Assembly (NCBI RefSeq): GCF_011388215.1
Contig: NZ_CP049989.1
Coordinates: 3,224,001 to 3,288,000, forward strand
Length of the DNA stretch: 64,000 nt
Direction of reading: 5' to 3'
Source: Hydrogenophaga crocea
GTDB taxonomy: Bacteria; Pseudomonadota; Gammaproteobacteria; Burkholderiales; Burkholderiaceae_C
Of this stretch, positions 43,039-51,915 are shown piece after piece. Below the pieces are notes generated by a model, which had not been told where the DNA came from, did not search any database, and saw only the letters and a program-made list of their open reading frames with translations. A program made the position numbers and the translations under genes. Each line of letters starts with the position of its first letter. Positions within the stretch are counted from its first letter, which is position 1.

Positions 43039-44148
43039 TCAACCCGGCGTCGCGGTCGCGGGCTGAATCGGCACCACCGGGCGGACCGCGGCGTCCTGCT
43101 GCGCCTTCTGGGCCACCTGCCGCGCCTCGGCCTCGGCCATGCGGCGCACGATGCGGCGCAACTGCACGCGGGTGGCGTCGGACACGATGTCGACCAAGCC
43201 GTCTTCGCCGAGCTCGTTCAGGCGCGCCTGCTGCCCTTCGCAGATCAGCTTGTCTTCCATGAAGGCTTCGGAGATGTGGTCCATCAGCGCCGCGGTGGCC
43301 GCCTCGTCTTCGGGCCGATAGCCGTTGGCCGGTGCAAAGAAATAAAAGCACGTGTTCTCGGTCTCGGGCGTGAGGCCGTGGAAGATGCGCAGCGAGAAGC
43401 CGCCGCTGCGGTGCCCGTGCTCACGCGCGCCGGTGCCGGCGTCGACCGCGCCGCTCCACTGCAGCACGTTGCTCGGCGGCGAGAACTCGAACTCCTGCCA
43501 GCGGTCGACGCGGCCCTGGAACGGCACGGCGGCGAGGTAGGTCGGCGGCGGCACCGAGTTGAGCATCCAGCGCACGTACTTGATGCTGTCGTCGGTCTTG
43601 GTGACGTCCATCAGCGCCTCGACGTGCGTGAGCGGGTTGCCGCCGATGGTGGAGCCGTGCACGTAACCCAGGTGGGTCAGGTCCATGAGGTTGTCCACCA
43701 TGAGCATGTAGCCGGCCTTGATGTGATAGAAGCCGCGGTGGTGGGGCCAGTTGGCGTGGTCGTCGTTGTAGGGGTAGTCGACGATCTTCGACGGGTCGGC
43801 GAGCTCGGGGTCGCCCATCCAGATCCAGATGAACTCGTTCTTCTCGACCACCGGGTAGGCGCGGACCTTGGCGCGCGCGGGGATCTTGTCCTGCCCGGGA
43901 ATGTGCACACAGCGGCCCGCGCAGTCGTGCACCACGCCGTGGTAGCCGCACTGCAGGCCGGCGTCCACCACCACGCCCATGGACAGCGGCGCGGCGCGGT
44001 GGCAGCACTTGTCCTCGAGCGCCGCGATCTGCTGCGTCTGTTTGTCCCGGAACAGCACCACCGGCTGGTCGCAGATGCGGCGCGCGAAGGGTTTGTCGGC
44101 GACCTCGTGGCCCCAGGCGGCGATGTACCAGGTGTTCAGGATGAACAT
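43039..44148 (-). CDS. Rieske non-heme iron oxygenase, second VanA-like alpha subunit
   Basis: 369 aa, with a GGAAGC site ahead of the ATG. Rieske ligands are Cys48-x-His50 (DKCCHRAAPLSMG) and Cys67-x-x-His70 (CGYHGVVHD). The iron site is VDNLMDLTHLGYVHG (Asp156, His159, His164). Compared with the first Rieske protein it has an extended middle and an Ala/Gln-rich C-terminus. It is in an operon with the TRAP receptor, VanB-like reductase and DLH. The real reaction is not predictable from sequence. Confidence 0.94.
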   Translation of the reverse strand: MFILNTWYIAAWGHEVADKPFARRICDQPVVLFRDKQTQQIAALEDKCCHRAAPLSMGVVVDAGLQCGYHGVVHDCAGRCVHIPGQDKIPARAKVRAYPVVEKNEFIWIWMGDPELADPSKIVDYPYNDDHANWPHHRGFYHIKAGYMLMVDNLMDLTHLGYVHGSTIGGNPLTHVEALMDVTKTDDSIKYVRWMLNSVPPPTYLAAVPFQGRVDRWQEFEFSPPSNVLQWSGAVDAGTGAREHGHRSGGFSLRIFHGLTPETENTCFYFFAPANGYRPEDEAATAALMDHISEAFMEDKLICEGQQARLNELGEDGLVDIVSDATRVQLRRIVRRMAEAEARQVAQKAQQDAAVRPVVPIQPATATPG

Positions 44149-44168
44149 GGCGCTTCCTTTCTCTTGTC

Positions 44169-45209
44169 TCAGCTCTTCGAGTACTTGGCGATCAGCGACT
44201 TGGCCGTCTGCAGCAGCTTCTCGCCGTCGTAGCCGCGCTTGTTCATGTCGGCCACCCACTCTTCTTTCACCGGACCCGCGAGGCGGATGAACTCCTGCGC
44301 ATCGGCCTTGGAGATGGTGTGGATGGTGTTGCCGCGGTCGGCCACGGCCTTGCGGCCGATCGCGTCGCTGGACTGGGTGATGGTGCCGAACTGCGCCGAG
44401 GTCTCGATGCCCGAGTTCGCGTCGATCACCTTCTTCAGATCCGGCGGCAGCGACTCGTACTTGCTGCGGTTCATCGCCATCACGAAAGTGCCGGTGTAGA
44501 AGCCGGGCACGTCGTCGGCGAAGTCGGTCGAAAACTTGGTGAGCTCGTGCACCTTGACCGACGGCACCACGTCCCAGGCCGTGGCCACGCCCTGGATGGT
44601 GCCCTTGGACAAAGCGTCGGGGATGCCCGGCAAGGGCATGCCCACCGGCACCGCGCCGTAGGTGGAGAGCTGGCGCGTGATCAGGCGCGAGGGCGCTCGC
44701 AGCTTCATGCCCTTGAGATCGGACACCGTCCTGATCGGCTGCGTGGTGTGGAACGAGCCGCGGCCGTGCACGTGCAGCGCGAGCACCTTGGTGTCCTTGA
44801 ACTCGTCGGGCGCCTGCGTCTGGATGTACTCCCAGTAGGCGCGCGAGGTGGCGCCGGCCTCGGACATCATGAAGGGCAGCTCGAACACCTCGCCGCGCAC
44901 GAAGCGACCGGGCATGTAGCCGGGCAGCGTCCAGACGATGTCGACCACGCCGTCGCGGGCCTGGTCGTAGAGCTGTGGCGGCGTGCCGCCCATCTGCATC
45001 GCCGGGTAGGCCTCGAAGCGGATGCGGCCGCCCGCGTCTTTTTCGACCTTCTCCATCCACGGCTTGAGCATGAGCGTCCACACGTTGGACGTGGGCGCCA
45101 TGAAGGTGTGGAAGCGCAGGGTGACCGGTGCCTGGGCATGGACGCCGGACAGCGCACTGCCCAGCGCCACGGCGGCCGACGATTGCAGGAACTGACGTCG
45201 TTGGATCAT
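44169..45209 (-). CDS. TRAP-type (DctP-family) substrate-binding protein, no adjacent permease
   Basis: 346 aa, with AAGGAG before the ATG. A twin-arginine-like leader (MIQRRQFLQSS...GVHAQ) is cleaved near residue 26. The DctP fold is seen in VTLRFHTFMAPTSNVW, the GMKLRAPSRLITRQL segment with the conserved ligand-binding Arg, and ALSKGTIQGVATAWD. No DctQ/DctM pair lies nearby, so it must share a distant permease, or the permease is elsewhere. Operator G lies 62-86 nt upstream. Expected ligand: a carboxylate oxidised by the downstream oxygenase. Confidence 0.92.
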   Translation of the reverse strand: MIQRRQFLQSSAAVALGSALSGVHAQAPVTLRFHTFMAPTSNVWTLMLKPWMEKVEKDAGGRIRFEAYPAMQMGGTPPQLYDQARDGVVDIVWTLPGYMPGRFVRGEVFELPFMMSEAGATSRAYWEYIQTQAPDEFKDTKVLALHVHGRGSFHTTQPIRTVSDLKGMKLRAPSRLITRQLSTYGAVPVGMPLPGIPDALSKGTIQGVATAWDVVPSVKVHELTKFSTDFADDVPGFYTGTFVMAMNRSKYESLPPDLKKVIDANSGIETSAQFGTITQSSDAIGRKAVADRGNTIHTISKADAQEFIRLAGPVKEEWVADMNKRGYDGEKLLQTAKSLIAKYSKS

Positions 45210-45270
45210 GTTGTCTCCTTCGGGGGTGGATGAGCGCCCGGATCTTTTTGTCCGCTGCGGCAAATGTTCC

Positions 45271-45295
45271 TACTGCAACGTTGCAACCGCAACAT
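45271..45295 (-). promoter_or_regulatory. Operator site G upstream of the TRAP receptor
   Basis: Reads ATGTTGC-GGTTG-CAACGTTGCA plus GTA on the minus strand. It contains the palindrome TGCAACGTTGCA and matches site F at 19 of 25 positions. It sits between the FAD monooxygenase stop and the TRAP receptor start, so it gives the receptor-oxygenase-reductase-DLH genes their own regulated promoter. Confidence 0.65.
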
Positions 45296-45330
45296 ATGGA
45301 ATGCCCTCTTGACAGATCGCCCGCGCCGGA

Positions 45331-46551
45331 TCAAGCGGGCTGCGGCGCCGTCTCCACGTCGACGCTGGTGGCGTCGTAGGAGAACAGCCAGTCGTAGCGC
45401 TGCTGCACGCGCTCGGGCGACCATTCGCGGTTCACGTAATCGGCCGCGCCCTCGGCACTGGCCAGGCGCGGGTCGTGAAAGCGGCGCGCGTTGTCGGCCG
45501 AGCCGCGCACGATGCGCGCGGTGCGCTCGTGGCGCAACGCCTCGAAGCGGCGGAAGGCCTCGGCCGGGTCGTCGGGCCGGGCGGCCAGGCAGCGCGCCAC
45601 CACCACGCCGTCTTCGATGGCCATCATCGCGCCCTGCGCGAGGAAGGGCAGCGTGGGGTGGCAGGCGTCGCCAACCAGCGTGGCGCGGCCCTCGCTCCAG
45701 CGCGGCATGGGATCGCGCCCCAACAGCGCCCAGCGGTACGGCTGTTCGATGGCGCGCACGATGGCGTGCACGTCCTCGTGCCAGTGCGCGAAGTCGCGCA
45801 GGCATTCGTCGACCGTGCCGCGGGTGTTCCACGACTCGTCGGTCCAGCCGGGCTTCTCGACCACACCGACGAAGTTGAGCAACTCGCCGCGGCGCACCGG
45901 GTAGGTGACCACGTGCGCCCCCGGCCCCACCCAGTTGGTGCCCACGGGCGCAGCCAGGTGCGCGGGCAGGCGCGACATCGGCACCAGGCCGCGCCAGGCC
46001 ATGCAGCCGGTGAACCAGGGCACGCCAGCGCCGAACAGGCGCTCGCGGCAGGCCGAGTGGATGCCGTCGGCGCCGATCAGGGCGTCAAAGTGCTGCGCCC
46101 CGTGGCCATCGACCTCGAGCCACACGCCGTCGCCCTGTTCCTCGTGGCGAAGGTAGCGCGCGCCCGCATGGATGCAGCCCGGCTGCGCCGCGAGCACCGC
46201 CTCGGCGAGCACCCGGTGCAGGTCGGCGCGGTGCAGCATGAGGTAGGGATAGCCGTAACGCGCCACCGAGCTCTCGCCGAGGTCGAACAGCGTCCAGCGC
46301 TGCCCGGTGCTCCAAAGGCGGATCTGCTTGCCCGCAGGCGCGCTCGCCACCTCGCGCACCGCGGCCTCCAGGCCCAGCGCGAACAGGCAGCGCGTGCCAT
46401 TCGCGCTCACCTGGATACCGGCCCCCACCTCGCCAAAGGCCGGGGCCTGCTCGAACACCTGCACCTCGGCGCCTTCGCGCAGCAGCGCCAGCGCCGCCGT
46501 CAACCCGCCAATGCCCGCACCGATCACCGCCACCCGCAACCGCTTCGCCAT
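45331..46551 (-). CDS. FAD-dependent monooxygenase (salicylate/3-hydroxybenzoate hydroxylase type)
   Basis: 406 aa from ATG 46551 (AAAGGCGG precedes it). FAD loop VIGAGIGGLTAALALL, the DG motif in IGADGIHSACRERL, and the GD motif LVGDACHPTLPFLAQGA place it in class A flavoprotein hydroxylases near salicylate 1-monooxygenase and 3-hydroxybenzoate 6-hydroxylase. It adds a hydroxyl group (sometimes with loss of a carboxyl group) to a phenolic ring. It is divergent from a LysR gene at 46638, with a T-N11-A box between them, and upstream of the TRAP/Rieske operon. Confidence 0.93.
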   Translation of the reverse strand: MAKRLRVAVIGAGIGGLTAALALLREGAEVQVFEQAPAFGEVGAGIQVSANGTRCLFALGLEAAVREVASAPAGKQIRLWSTGQRWTLFDLGESSVARYGYPYLMLHRADLHRVLAEAVLAAQPGCIHAGARYLRHEEQGDGVWLEVDGHGAQHFDALIGADGIHSACRERLFGAGVPWFTGCMAWRGLVPMSRLPAHLAAPVGTNWVGPGAHVVTYPVRRGELLNFVGVVEKPGWTDESWNTRGTVDECLRDFAHWHEDVHAIVRAIEQPYRWALLGRDPMPRWSEGRATLVGDACHPTLPFLAQGAMMAIEDGVVVARCLAARPDDPAEAFRRFEALRHERTARIVRGSADNARRFHDPRLASAEGAADYVNREWSPERVQQRYDWLFSYDATSVDVETAPQPA

Positions 46552-46610
46552 GTCACCGCCTTTCATGGAGCGGCATTGGAGCGCGCCGGGGCCCGCCGGT
46601 GAAGTTTGGT

Positions 46611-46627
46611 TATCTGATCGACTGATA
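46611..46627. promoter_or_regulatory. LysR-type T-N11-A box (TATC-N9-GATA)
   Basis: TATC-TGATCGACT-GATA lies 11 nt before the LysR ATG and 60 nt before the FAD-monooxygenase ATG. ATC-N9-GAT is a known LysR-family binding pattern (for example NodD boxes). The position supports control of the monooxygenase and autoregulation. Confidence 0.6.
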
Positions 46628-46637
46628 TGCTGCACTT

Positions 46638-47540
46638 ATGAATCTCAGCCTGCGCCAACTCGAGGCCTTCGTGGCGATCGCGCGCTGGCGCAACCTCACG
46701 CGCGCGGCCGACCAGATCCACATCACCCAGGCCGGCCTGAGCCTGATGCTGCGCGACATGGAAACGCAGCTCGACTGCCGGCTGTTCGAGCGCACCACGC
46801 GCTCGGTGTCGCTCACCGAGGGCGGCGCGCGCCTGCTGCCGCTGGCCGAACGCACGCTGCGCGACTTCCGCGAGGTCAGCGGCCAGCTGGGCAAGCTCAC
46901 GGCCGAAGCCGCGCGCACCGTGAGCGTGGCGGCCACACCGCTGGTGGCCGCCGACGTGCTGCCCCAGGTCTGCGGCGAACTGGCGAACAGCCACCCGCAG
47001 CTGCGTGTGGTGGTGAAAGACGTGGACCGGCGCCAGATCCAGCCCCTGGTGGACAGCGGCGAGGTCGACCTGGGCCTGGGCATCCTGTTCCGGCCCTCGC
47101 CCACCACGGTGCGCGAGCGGCTGCTGCGCCTGCCCCTGGTGTGCGTGGGCGCGCGCGGCAGCCTGCAGCCGCTGCTGGGGGCGCGTGGCACCCTGAGCTG
47201 GGCCGCCTTGCGCAAGGTGCGCCTGCTGGCGCTGCCGCCCGGCAACGCCATCCAGCAGATCGTGGACGCCCAGCTCGCGCCCGCTGCCCCGGCCGAAGAC
47301 CGCCCCACTTTCGCCAACCTGCACACGGTGATCGCCATGGCCGAGGCCGGCCTGGGCGTGGCCGTGCTGCCCGCGTTCGTGCGCGGCACCTGCGAGCGCC
47401 ACGCGGTCGACGTGCACCGCATCGGGCCGCCCGCGGTGTCGATCGAGTTCTTCTCCATCGCGCGCCGCGGCAGCGTGCTCACGCCGGCGGCGGCGCCGCT
47501 GCTGGCCGCACTCAAGGCGCGGCTGGCGCGCTTCGCCTAG
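46638..47540 (+). CDS. LysR-family regulator
   Basis: 300 aa. Winged helix (about 3-62): LRQLEAFVAIARWRNLTRAADQIHITQAGLSLMLRDME. The effector-binding domain (about 90-295) includes VSVAATPLVAADVLPQV and a LPPGNAIQQIVD segment. Divergent from the FAD monooxygenase, with the LysR box described above, it is probably that gene's activator. It is convergent with the HMG-CoA reductase gene (12-nt gap). Effector: perhaps the aromatic substrate of the monooxygenase. Confidence 0.93.
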   Translation: MNLSLRQLEAFVAIARWRNLTRAADQIHITQAGLSLMLRDMETQLDCRLFERTTRSVSLTEGGARLLPLAERTLRDFREVSGQLGKLTAEAARTVSVAATPLVAADVLPQVCGELANSHPQLRVVVKDVDRRQIQPLVDSGEVDLGLGILFRPSPTTVRERLLRLPLVCVGARGSLQPLLGARGTLSWAALRKVRLLALPPGNAIQQIVDAQLAPAAPAEDRPTFANLHTVIAMAEAGLGVAVLPAFVRGTCERHAVDVHRIGPPAVSIEFFSIARRGSVLTPAAAPLLAALKARLARFA

Positions 47541-47552
47541 CGGCGGCGCGCC

Positions 47553-48830
47553 TCAGCCCGCGCGCAGGGCCTTCAGTTCTGCCTCGGCCACATCGATGCG
47601 CACCGTGCCCTTGGCCACCAGCACGCGCGCCACGCGCTCGATTTCCTCGCCGAGGGCGCCGGCCATCATGGCGATGTTCTGTGCGTGCAGCGCCATGTGC
47701 CCTTTCTGGATGCCGGTGGTGGCCAGCGCCTTCATGGCGGAGAAGTTCTGCGCCAGGCCCACGGCCGCGATGGTGCGCGCCAGCGCTTCGGCGCTGCGCA
47801 CGCCCAGCACCTTGAGCGCGATCTTGGCCGTGGGGTGCAGCTTGGTGGCGCCGCCCACCAGGCCCACGGCCATGGGCAGTTCGATGCTGCCCGCCAGATC
47901 GCCTTCGGCCGTGACCTCCCAGTGCGTGAGGCTGGCGTAGCGGCCGTTGCGCGCGGCGTAGGCGTGGGCGCCGGCCTCCACCGCGCGGGTGTCGTTGCCG
48001 GTGGCCAGCACCACCGCGCTGATGCCGTTCATGATGCCCTTGTTGTGCGTGGCCGCGCGGTAGGGGTCGGCATCGGCGAAGTGGTAGGCCGAGAGCATGC
48101 CGTCGCGCACCGCTTCGCCGCCGATGGCGGCCAGCGGCCACACGCAGCGCGCGCGCGCCAGGCGCCGGTCGGCGAGGTTGGAGAGGATGCGCAGGTTGGT
48201 GCGCCCCCCGGTCCAGCCCGCGATCTGGGGGGCGAGTTTCTCGGCCATGGTGTTCACCGCGTTCGCGCCCATGGCGTCGCGCGTGTCGACCACGATGTGC
48301 GTGATCACCATGGTGCCGCCGCGCGTCTCGAGCACGCGCACCTCGAGGTCGCGGAAGCCGCCGCCGAGCTGCAGCAGCACGGGGTCGCAGGCATCGCAGC
48401 TGGCCTGCACCTCGGCCTTGCGCTCGAGGATGCGCAGCCGCGCGAGCTGCGGGTCGCTCACGCCGGTGAGCTGGATCTGCGCAATCATCAGCGTGCCCGA
48501 CATCGAGGTGACGAAGCCCCCGGCGTCGTAACACTGGCGCGCGGCGTTGCACACCGCGGCCACCACCGAGGATTCTTCGGTGGCCATGGGAATGAGCCGG
48601 TCTTCGCCATCGATGCGCATGTTGGTCGCGATGCCCACCGGGATGTTCATGGTGCCCACCACGTTCTCGATCAGGTGGTCGGCGAGTTCGGCCGGCAGGT
48701 TGCCGGTGTCGAGCAGGTGCGCGCACTCGCCCGGCTCGAGGCCGGCGAAGCGCGCCACGGCCTCGACACGCTCGGCGATGGGCAGCTTGTGAAAGCCGGC
48801 GATGCGGCTGCTGGATGCGGGAGTGCTCAT
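47553..48830 (-). CDS. mvaA: Degradative (class II) hydroxymethylglutaryl-CoA reductase
   Basis: 425 aa, the class II length (Pseudomonas mevalonii enzyme 428). The catalytic residues line up: Glu85/86 in ATEESSVVAA, Lys264 in THNKGIMNG, Asp280 in ATGNDTRA and His378 in QKGHMALHAQN. ENVVGTMNIPVG and the dinucleotide loop DAMGANAVNTMAEKL are also present. Class II enzymes act in reverse in bacteria that grow on mevalonate, oxidising it to HMG-CoA. The adjacent TRAP transporter and MocR regulator fit mevalonate import and catabolism. An HMG-CoA lyase gene is not in the window. Confidence 0.94.
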   Translation of the reverse strand: MSTPASSSRIAGFHKLPIAERVEAVARFAGLEPGECAHLLDTGNLPAELADHLIENVVGTMNIPVGIATNMRIDGEDRLIPMATEESSVVAAVCNAARQCYDAGGFVTSMSGTLMIAQIQLTGVSDPQLARLRILERKAEVQASCDACDPVLLQLGGGFRDLEVRVLETRGGTMVITHIVVDTRDAMGANAVNTMAEKLAPQIAGWTGGRTNLRILSNLADRRLARARCVWPLAAIGGEAVRDGMLSAYHFADADPYRAATHNKGIMNGISAVVLATGNDTRAVEAGAHAYAARNGRYASLTHWEVTAEGDLAGSIELPMAVGLVGGATKLHPTAKIALKVLGVRSAEALARTIAAVGLAQNFSAMKALATTGIQKGHMALHAQNIAMMAGALGEEIERVARVLVAKGTVRIDVAEAELKALRAG

Positions 48831-48865
48831 GGGCGGTCTCGTGCGGAAGAAGAAAGAGAAAGGGA

Positions 48866-50182
48866 TCAGCGCGCGGCCATCAGGCGCGGCAACCAGGTGA
48901 TGAGGTCGGGGAAGGCGGCGCAGACCAGCAGGCCCACGAACTGCAAGCCGAAGAAGGGCAGGATGCCGCGGTACACGTGGCCCATGTCCAGGTGCTTGGG
49001 CAGCGTGCCCTTGATGTAGAACAGCGTGTAGCCGAAGGGCGGACTGATGTAGCCCATCTGGATCGTGATCGCGTAGAGCACGCCGAACCAGATCTCGTCG
49101 AAGCCGAGCAGGCGCACGATGGGCAGGAACACCGGCACGGTGAGCAGGATGATGCCCAGCTCGTCGAGCACCGTGCCCAGGAAGATCAGCAGCAGCATCA
49201 TGGCCGCGAGCACCACCCAGCGGTTCACCTCCAGGCCCTTGATGAATTCGAGCAGGGTGTCGGCGCCGCCGAGGCCGGTGAAGATCGCCACGTAGGCCTT
49301 GGCCCCGATGGTGATCCACAGGATCATCGAGGTGGCCTTGAGCGCGTCCACGCCCGCCTCGCGCAGCATGGGCAGGCGCAGCCGGCCCTTGAGCAGCGCG
49401 GGCACCATGGCGCCGGCCACGCCCACGGCGGCCGATTCGGTGGGCGTGGCCACGCCGAAGAAGATCGAGCCCAGGATCAGCACGATCAGCATCGAAGGGA
49501 ACACCAGGGCCTTGAGCGCGAGCAGCTTGTCGCGCAGCGGCGCGCGCTGCGCGCCCGCCTCCAGCGGCACCCACTCGGGCCGGAGCCAGCCCACCACCAC
49601 GATGTAGGCGATGTAGAGCACCGCCAGGATCAGCCCGGGCACGATGCCGGCGATCAGCATCTGGCCGATCGAGACCTGCGCCGTGACCGCGTAGACGATG
49701 GTCAGCACCGAGGGCGGGATGAGGATGCCCAGCGTGCCGGCGGCGCAGATGGTGCCCAGCGCGAGCTGGGGCTGGTAGCCGCGGCGCAGCATCTCGGGCA
49801 GGGCCAGGATGCCCATGGCCGTGACAGCCGCGCCCACCACGCCGGTCATGGCCGCCATCACCACGCAGATGATCACGGTGCCGATGGCCAGGCCGCCGCG
49901 CAGGCCGCCGAACCACAGCGCCATGGCGCGGTAGAGGTCTTCGATCACGCCCGAACGTTGCAGCACGCAGGCCATCAGGATGAACAACGGGATCGCCAGC
50001 AGCGCCTCCGACTTCATCGTGTCGAAGATCTGCAGCACCAGCACGATGACCGCGCTGGGCTCCCACAGCGTCACGGTGAACAGCAGCGACAGGCCGCCCA
50101 GCACGAAGGCGATGGGCAGGCCGCTGAGCATGAACAGCGTGAGGCTGCCGAACATCAGCAAGAGCACCAGGTTGCCGCTCAT
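48866..50182 (-). CDS. TRAP transporter large permease (DctM-like)
   Basis: 438 aa, about 12-13 hydrophobic helices. Typical DctM stretches: MSGLPIAFVLGG, GVVGAAVTAMGILALPEMLRRGY, GTLGILIPPSVLTIVYA, and GTVLDELGIILLTVPVFLPI. It is the sodium-coupled transport subunit that takes the ligand from the binding protein. It overlaps the small-permease stop by 4 nt (ATGA) and is followed, 35 nt later, by the HMG-CoA reductase gene, so binding protein, small permease, large permease and reductase form one leftward unit. Confidence 0.94.
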   Translation of the reverse strand: MSGNLVLLLMFGSLTLFMLSGLPIAFVLGGLSLLFTVTLWEPSAVIVLVLQIFDTMKSEALLAIPLFILMACVLQRSGVIEDLYRAMALWFGGLRGGLAIGTVIICVVMAAMTGVVGAAVTAMGILALPEMLRRGYQPQLALGTICAAGTLGILIPPSVLTIVYAVTAQVSIGQMLIAGIVPGLILAVLYIAYIVVVGWLRPEWVPLEAGAQRAPLRDKLLALKALVFPSMLIVLILGSIFFGVATPTESAAVGVAGAMVPALLKGRLRLPMLREAGVDALKATSMILWITIGAKAYVAIFTGLGGADTLLEFIKGLEVNRWVVLAAMMLLLIFLGTVLDELGIILLTVPVFLPIVRLLGFDEIWFGVLYAITIQMGYISPPFGYTLFYIKGTLPKHLDMGHVYRGILPFFGLQFVGLLVCAAFPDLITWLPRLMAAR

Positions 50183-50691
50183 GCCGCCCCCTGCGCCGGT
50201 TCGCCACAGAGGGCGTGCACGAACTCCACCAGCGCCTGCAGCAGCATCAGCAGCAGCGCGACCGGCACCGCGGCCTTCACCGGCCACACGGGCGGGTTCC
50301 AGGCCGAGAAGCTGGTCTCGCGGTACTCGAAGGCGCTGAGCGCCGCGGGCACGCTGAAGTACAGCAGGATGGCGCAGAACACCATGATCACCGGGTAGTT
50401 CACCAGGTCGAGCCGGCGCGTCCAGGCGGGGCTCAGGCGCTGGCGCAGCAGGTCGAGCGCCACGTGGCCCTTGAGGTGCAGCAGGTACGGCCCGCCGAAC
50501 AGGAAGTAGGGGCCGAACAGCAGCACGGCCAGTTCCATGCCCCACACCGTGGGGGCGTTGAAGCAGTAGCGCATCACCACCTCATAGAGCATCACCGGCA
50601 CCACGATGGCCATGCCCCAGACGGTGATCTGGAACAGCCAGCGGTTGGCGGTGGTGATGGCGCGGGTGGTGGCAGACAGCCAGACGGGCAT
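50179..50691 (-). CDS. TRAP transporter small permease (DctQ-like)
   Basis: 170 aa with four hydrophobic helices, the standard DctQ size. VVMRYCFNAPTVWGMELAVLLF matches the R-Y-x-F-x-x-x-x-x-W-x-E-E-like core of the family, here with ME in place of EE. It pairs with the large permease and shares an ATGA overlap with it. It lies downstream of the receptor gene, with a strong hairpin between them at 50725-50746. Confidence 0.9.
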   Translation of the reverse strand: MPVWLSATTRAITTANRWLFQITVWGMAIVVPVMLYEVVMRYCFNAPTVWGMELAVLLFGPYFLFGGPYLLHLKGHVALDLLRQRLSPAWTRRLDLVNYPVIMVFCAILLYFSVPAALSAFEYRETSFSAWNPPVWPVKAAVPVALLLMLLQALVEFVHALCGEPAQGAA

Positions 50692-50724
50692 GCCGGGTCT
50701 CCTGGGTCGGGGCGCGCGGCGCCA

Positions 50725-50746
50725 CGCCGCCGCTGGGGCGGCGGCG
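50725..50746 (-). terminator. Hairpin between TRAP receptor and small permease genes
   Basis: CGCCGCCGC-TGGG-GCGGCGGCG is a perfect 9-bp stem in the 74-nt gap between the receptor stop (50766) and the permease start (50691). With no T run it is probably a partial terminator or mRNA stabiliser, which would keep the receptor more abundant than the permeases. Confidence 0.5.
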
Positions 50747-50765
50747 CGGTCCGCGGCGGCGGGGT

Positions 50766-51803
50766 TCAGCCCAGCAGGCCGAGCTCTTTCATGAACGCGA
50801 CCTGGCTGTCCAGGATGCGCGTGGCCAGGGCGTCGCCCTTGGTGGCGGTGCGCCAGGCCTCCATGGCCTTGGGCCGTGCGGCGGCCACGTCGGCCGGGTT
50901 GAAGCGGATGATTTCGCAGCCCTTGGCCGCGTACTTCGCGAGCACCGTGGCGTCGCTCACCAGGATGTGCTGGCGCAGCGAGGCCGAGACCTCGCGCGCG
51001 GCCACCGCGAGCGCCACCTTGAACTCGGCGGGCAGGCGGTCGTGCGCACCGCGGTTGGCCACGTAGGCGGTGGCGGTGGTGGGCTGGTGAAAGCCCGGCA
51101 CCACCACGAACTTGGCCACCTCGGCCAGGCCGGCCTCGAAGTTGGCGGTGAGGTCGCCGCGGTCGGCCATGTCGATCACGCCCTTGTCGAGCGCGGAATA
51201 CACCTCGCCCGTGGGCAGCGGCGTCACCGCCACACCCATCGCGCCCATCACGGTGGAGGCCAGGCCCACGAAGCGGCCCTTCTTGCCCGCGAGGTCGGCG
51301 ATCTTGCGGATCGGCACCTTGGAGTGCAGCGGCTCCTGGCCGTACACCGTGGGCGCGATGTAGTGCAGGCCCGCGGGCGCGTAGGCCTGGCGCACCAACT
51401 CGAGACCGCCGCGCTCATAGAACCAGGCCTCGTACTCGTCGCTCTCGGCAAAGCCGAAGGGGATGGTGCTGGTGAAGGCGAAGGCAGGAATCTTGCCGGC
51501 CTCGTAGCCGTCGAAGGTCTTCATCATTTCGAAGGCACCGCCGCGCACGGCGTCGAAGGCCTGGGCAGCGGGCACGATCTGCCCGGCCGCGAACAGGTTG
51601 ATCTTGAAGCGCCCGCCCGTGAGTTCGGCCACGCGCGCCACGAAGCGCTCTTCGTACTTCTGCGGCGTGGTGCCGCCGTCCCACAGGGCCTGCATGCGCC
51701 AGGTGACGGCGGGCGACTGCGCGTGCAGCGCCAGGGGGGCGGCCGCGCTGGCGGCCAGGGCGGTCTTGAGCAGACCGCGGCGTGGGATCGCTGGGGGTTT
51801 CAT
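50766..51803 (-). CDS. TRAP-type substrate-binding protein (DctP family)
   Basis: 345 aa. A twin-arginine-like leader (IPRRGLLKTALAASAAAPLALHAQ in short form) is followed by a mature protein with VTWRMQALWDGGTTPQKYEERF, GGAFEMMKTFDGYEAGK, and GRFVGLASTVMGAMGVAVTPLPTGEVYSAL, the DctP binding segment. Its family is that of TRAP receptors beside HMG-CoA reductase, for which mevalonate is a plausible ligand. It is divergent from a MocR regulator with a strong palindromic operator. It is the first gene of the transporter-reductase operon. Confidence 0.92.
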   Translation of the reverse strand: MKPPAIPRRGLLKTALAASAAAPLALHAQSPAVTWRMQALWDGGTTPQKYEERFVARVAELTGGRFKINLFAAGQIVPAAQAFDAVRGGAFEMMKTFDGYEAGKIPAFAFTSTIPFGFAESDEYEAWFYERGGLELVRQAYAPAGLHYIAPTVYGQEPLHSKVPIRKIADLAGKKGRFVGLASTVMGAMGVAVTPLPTGEVYSALDKGVIDMADRGDLTANFEAGLAEVAKFVVVPGFHQPTTATAYVANRGAHDRLPAEFKVALAVAAREVSASLRQHILVSDATVLAKYAAKGCEIIRFNPADVAAARPKAMEAWRTATKGDALATRILDSQVAFMKELGLLG

Positions 51804-51915
51804 GGCTTGTCTCCAGAGGCTTGTGGTTGTTCGCCCGCCCATCGGCCGGGTCGTGCGCAAGGCCTGCGCTGCGCAAAAGTCTATGGACGCGCGCCCATGA
51901 GCATGGGTACAGTTT

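Noticed and set aside
43027..44148. Reading the second Rieske gene and the TRAP receptor as one 680-aa fusion protein
   Set aside because: The single open frame across 43039-45081 is chance; the receptor gene lies in another frame with its own start, stop and signal peptide.
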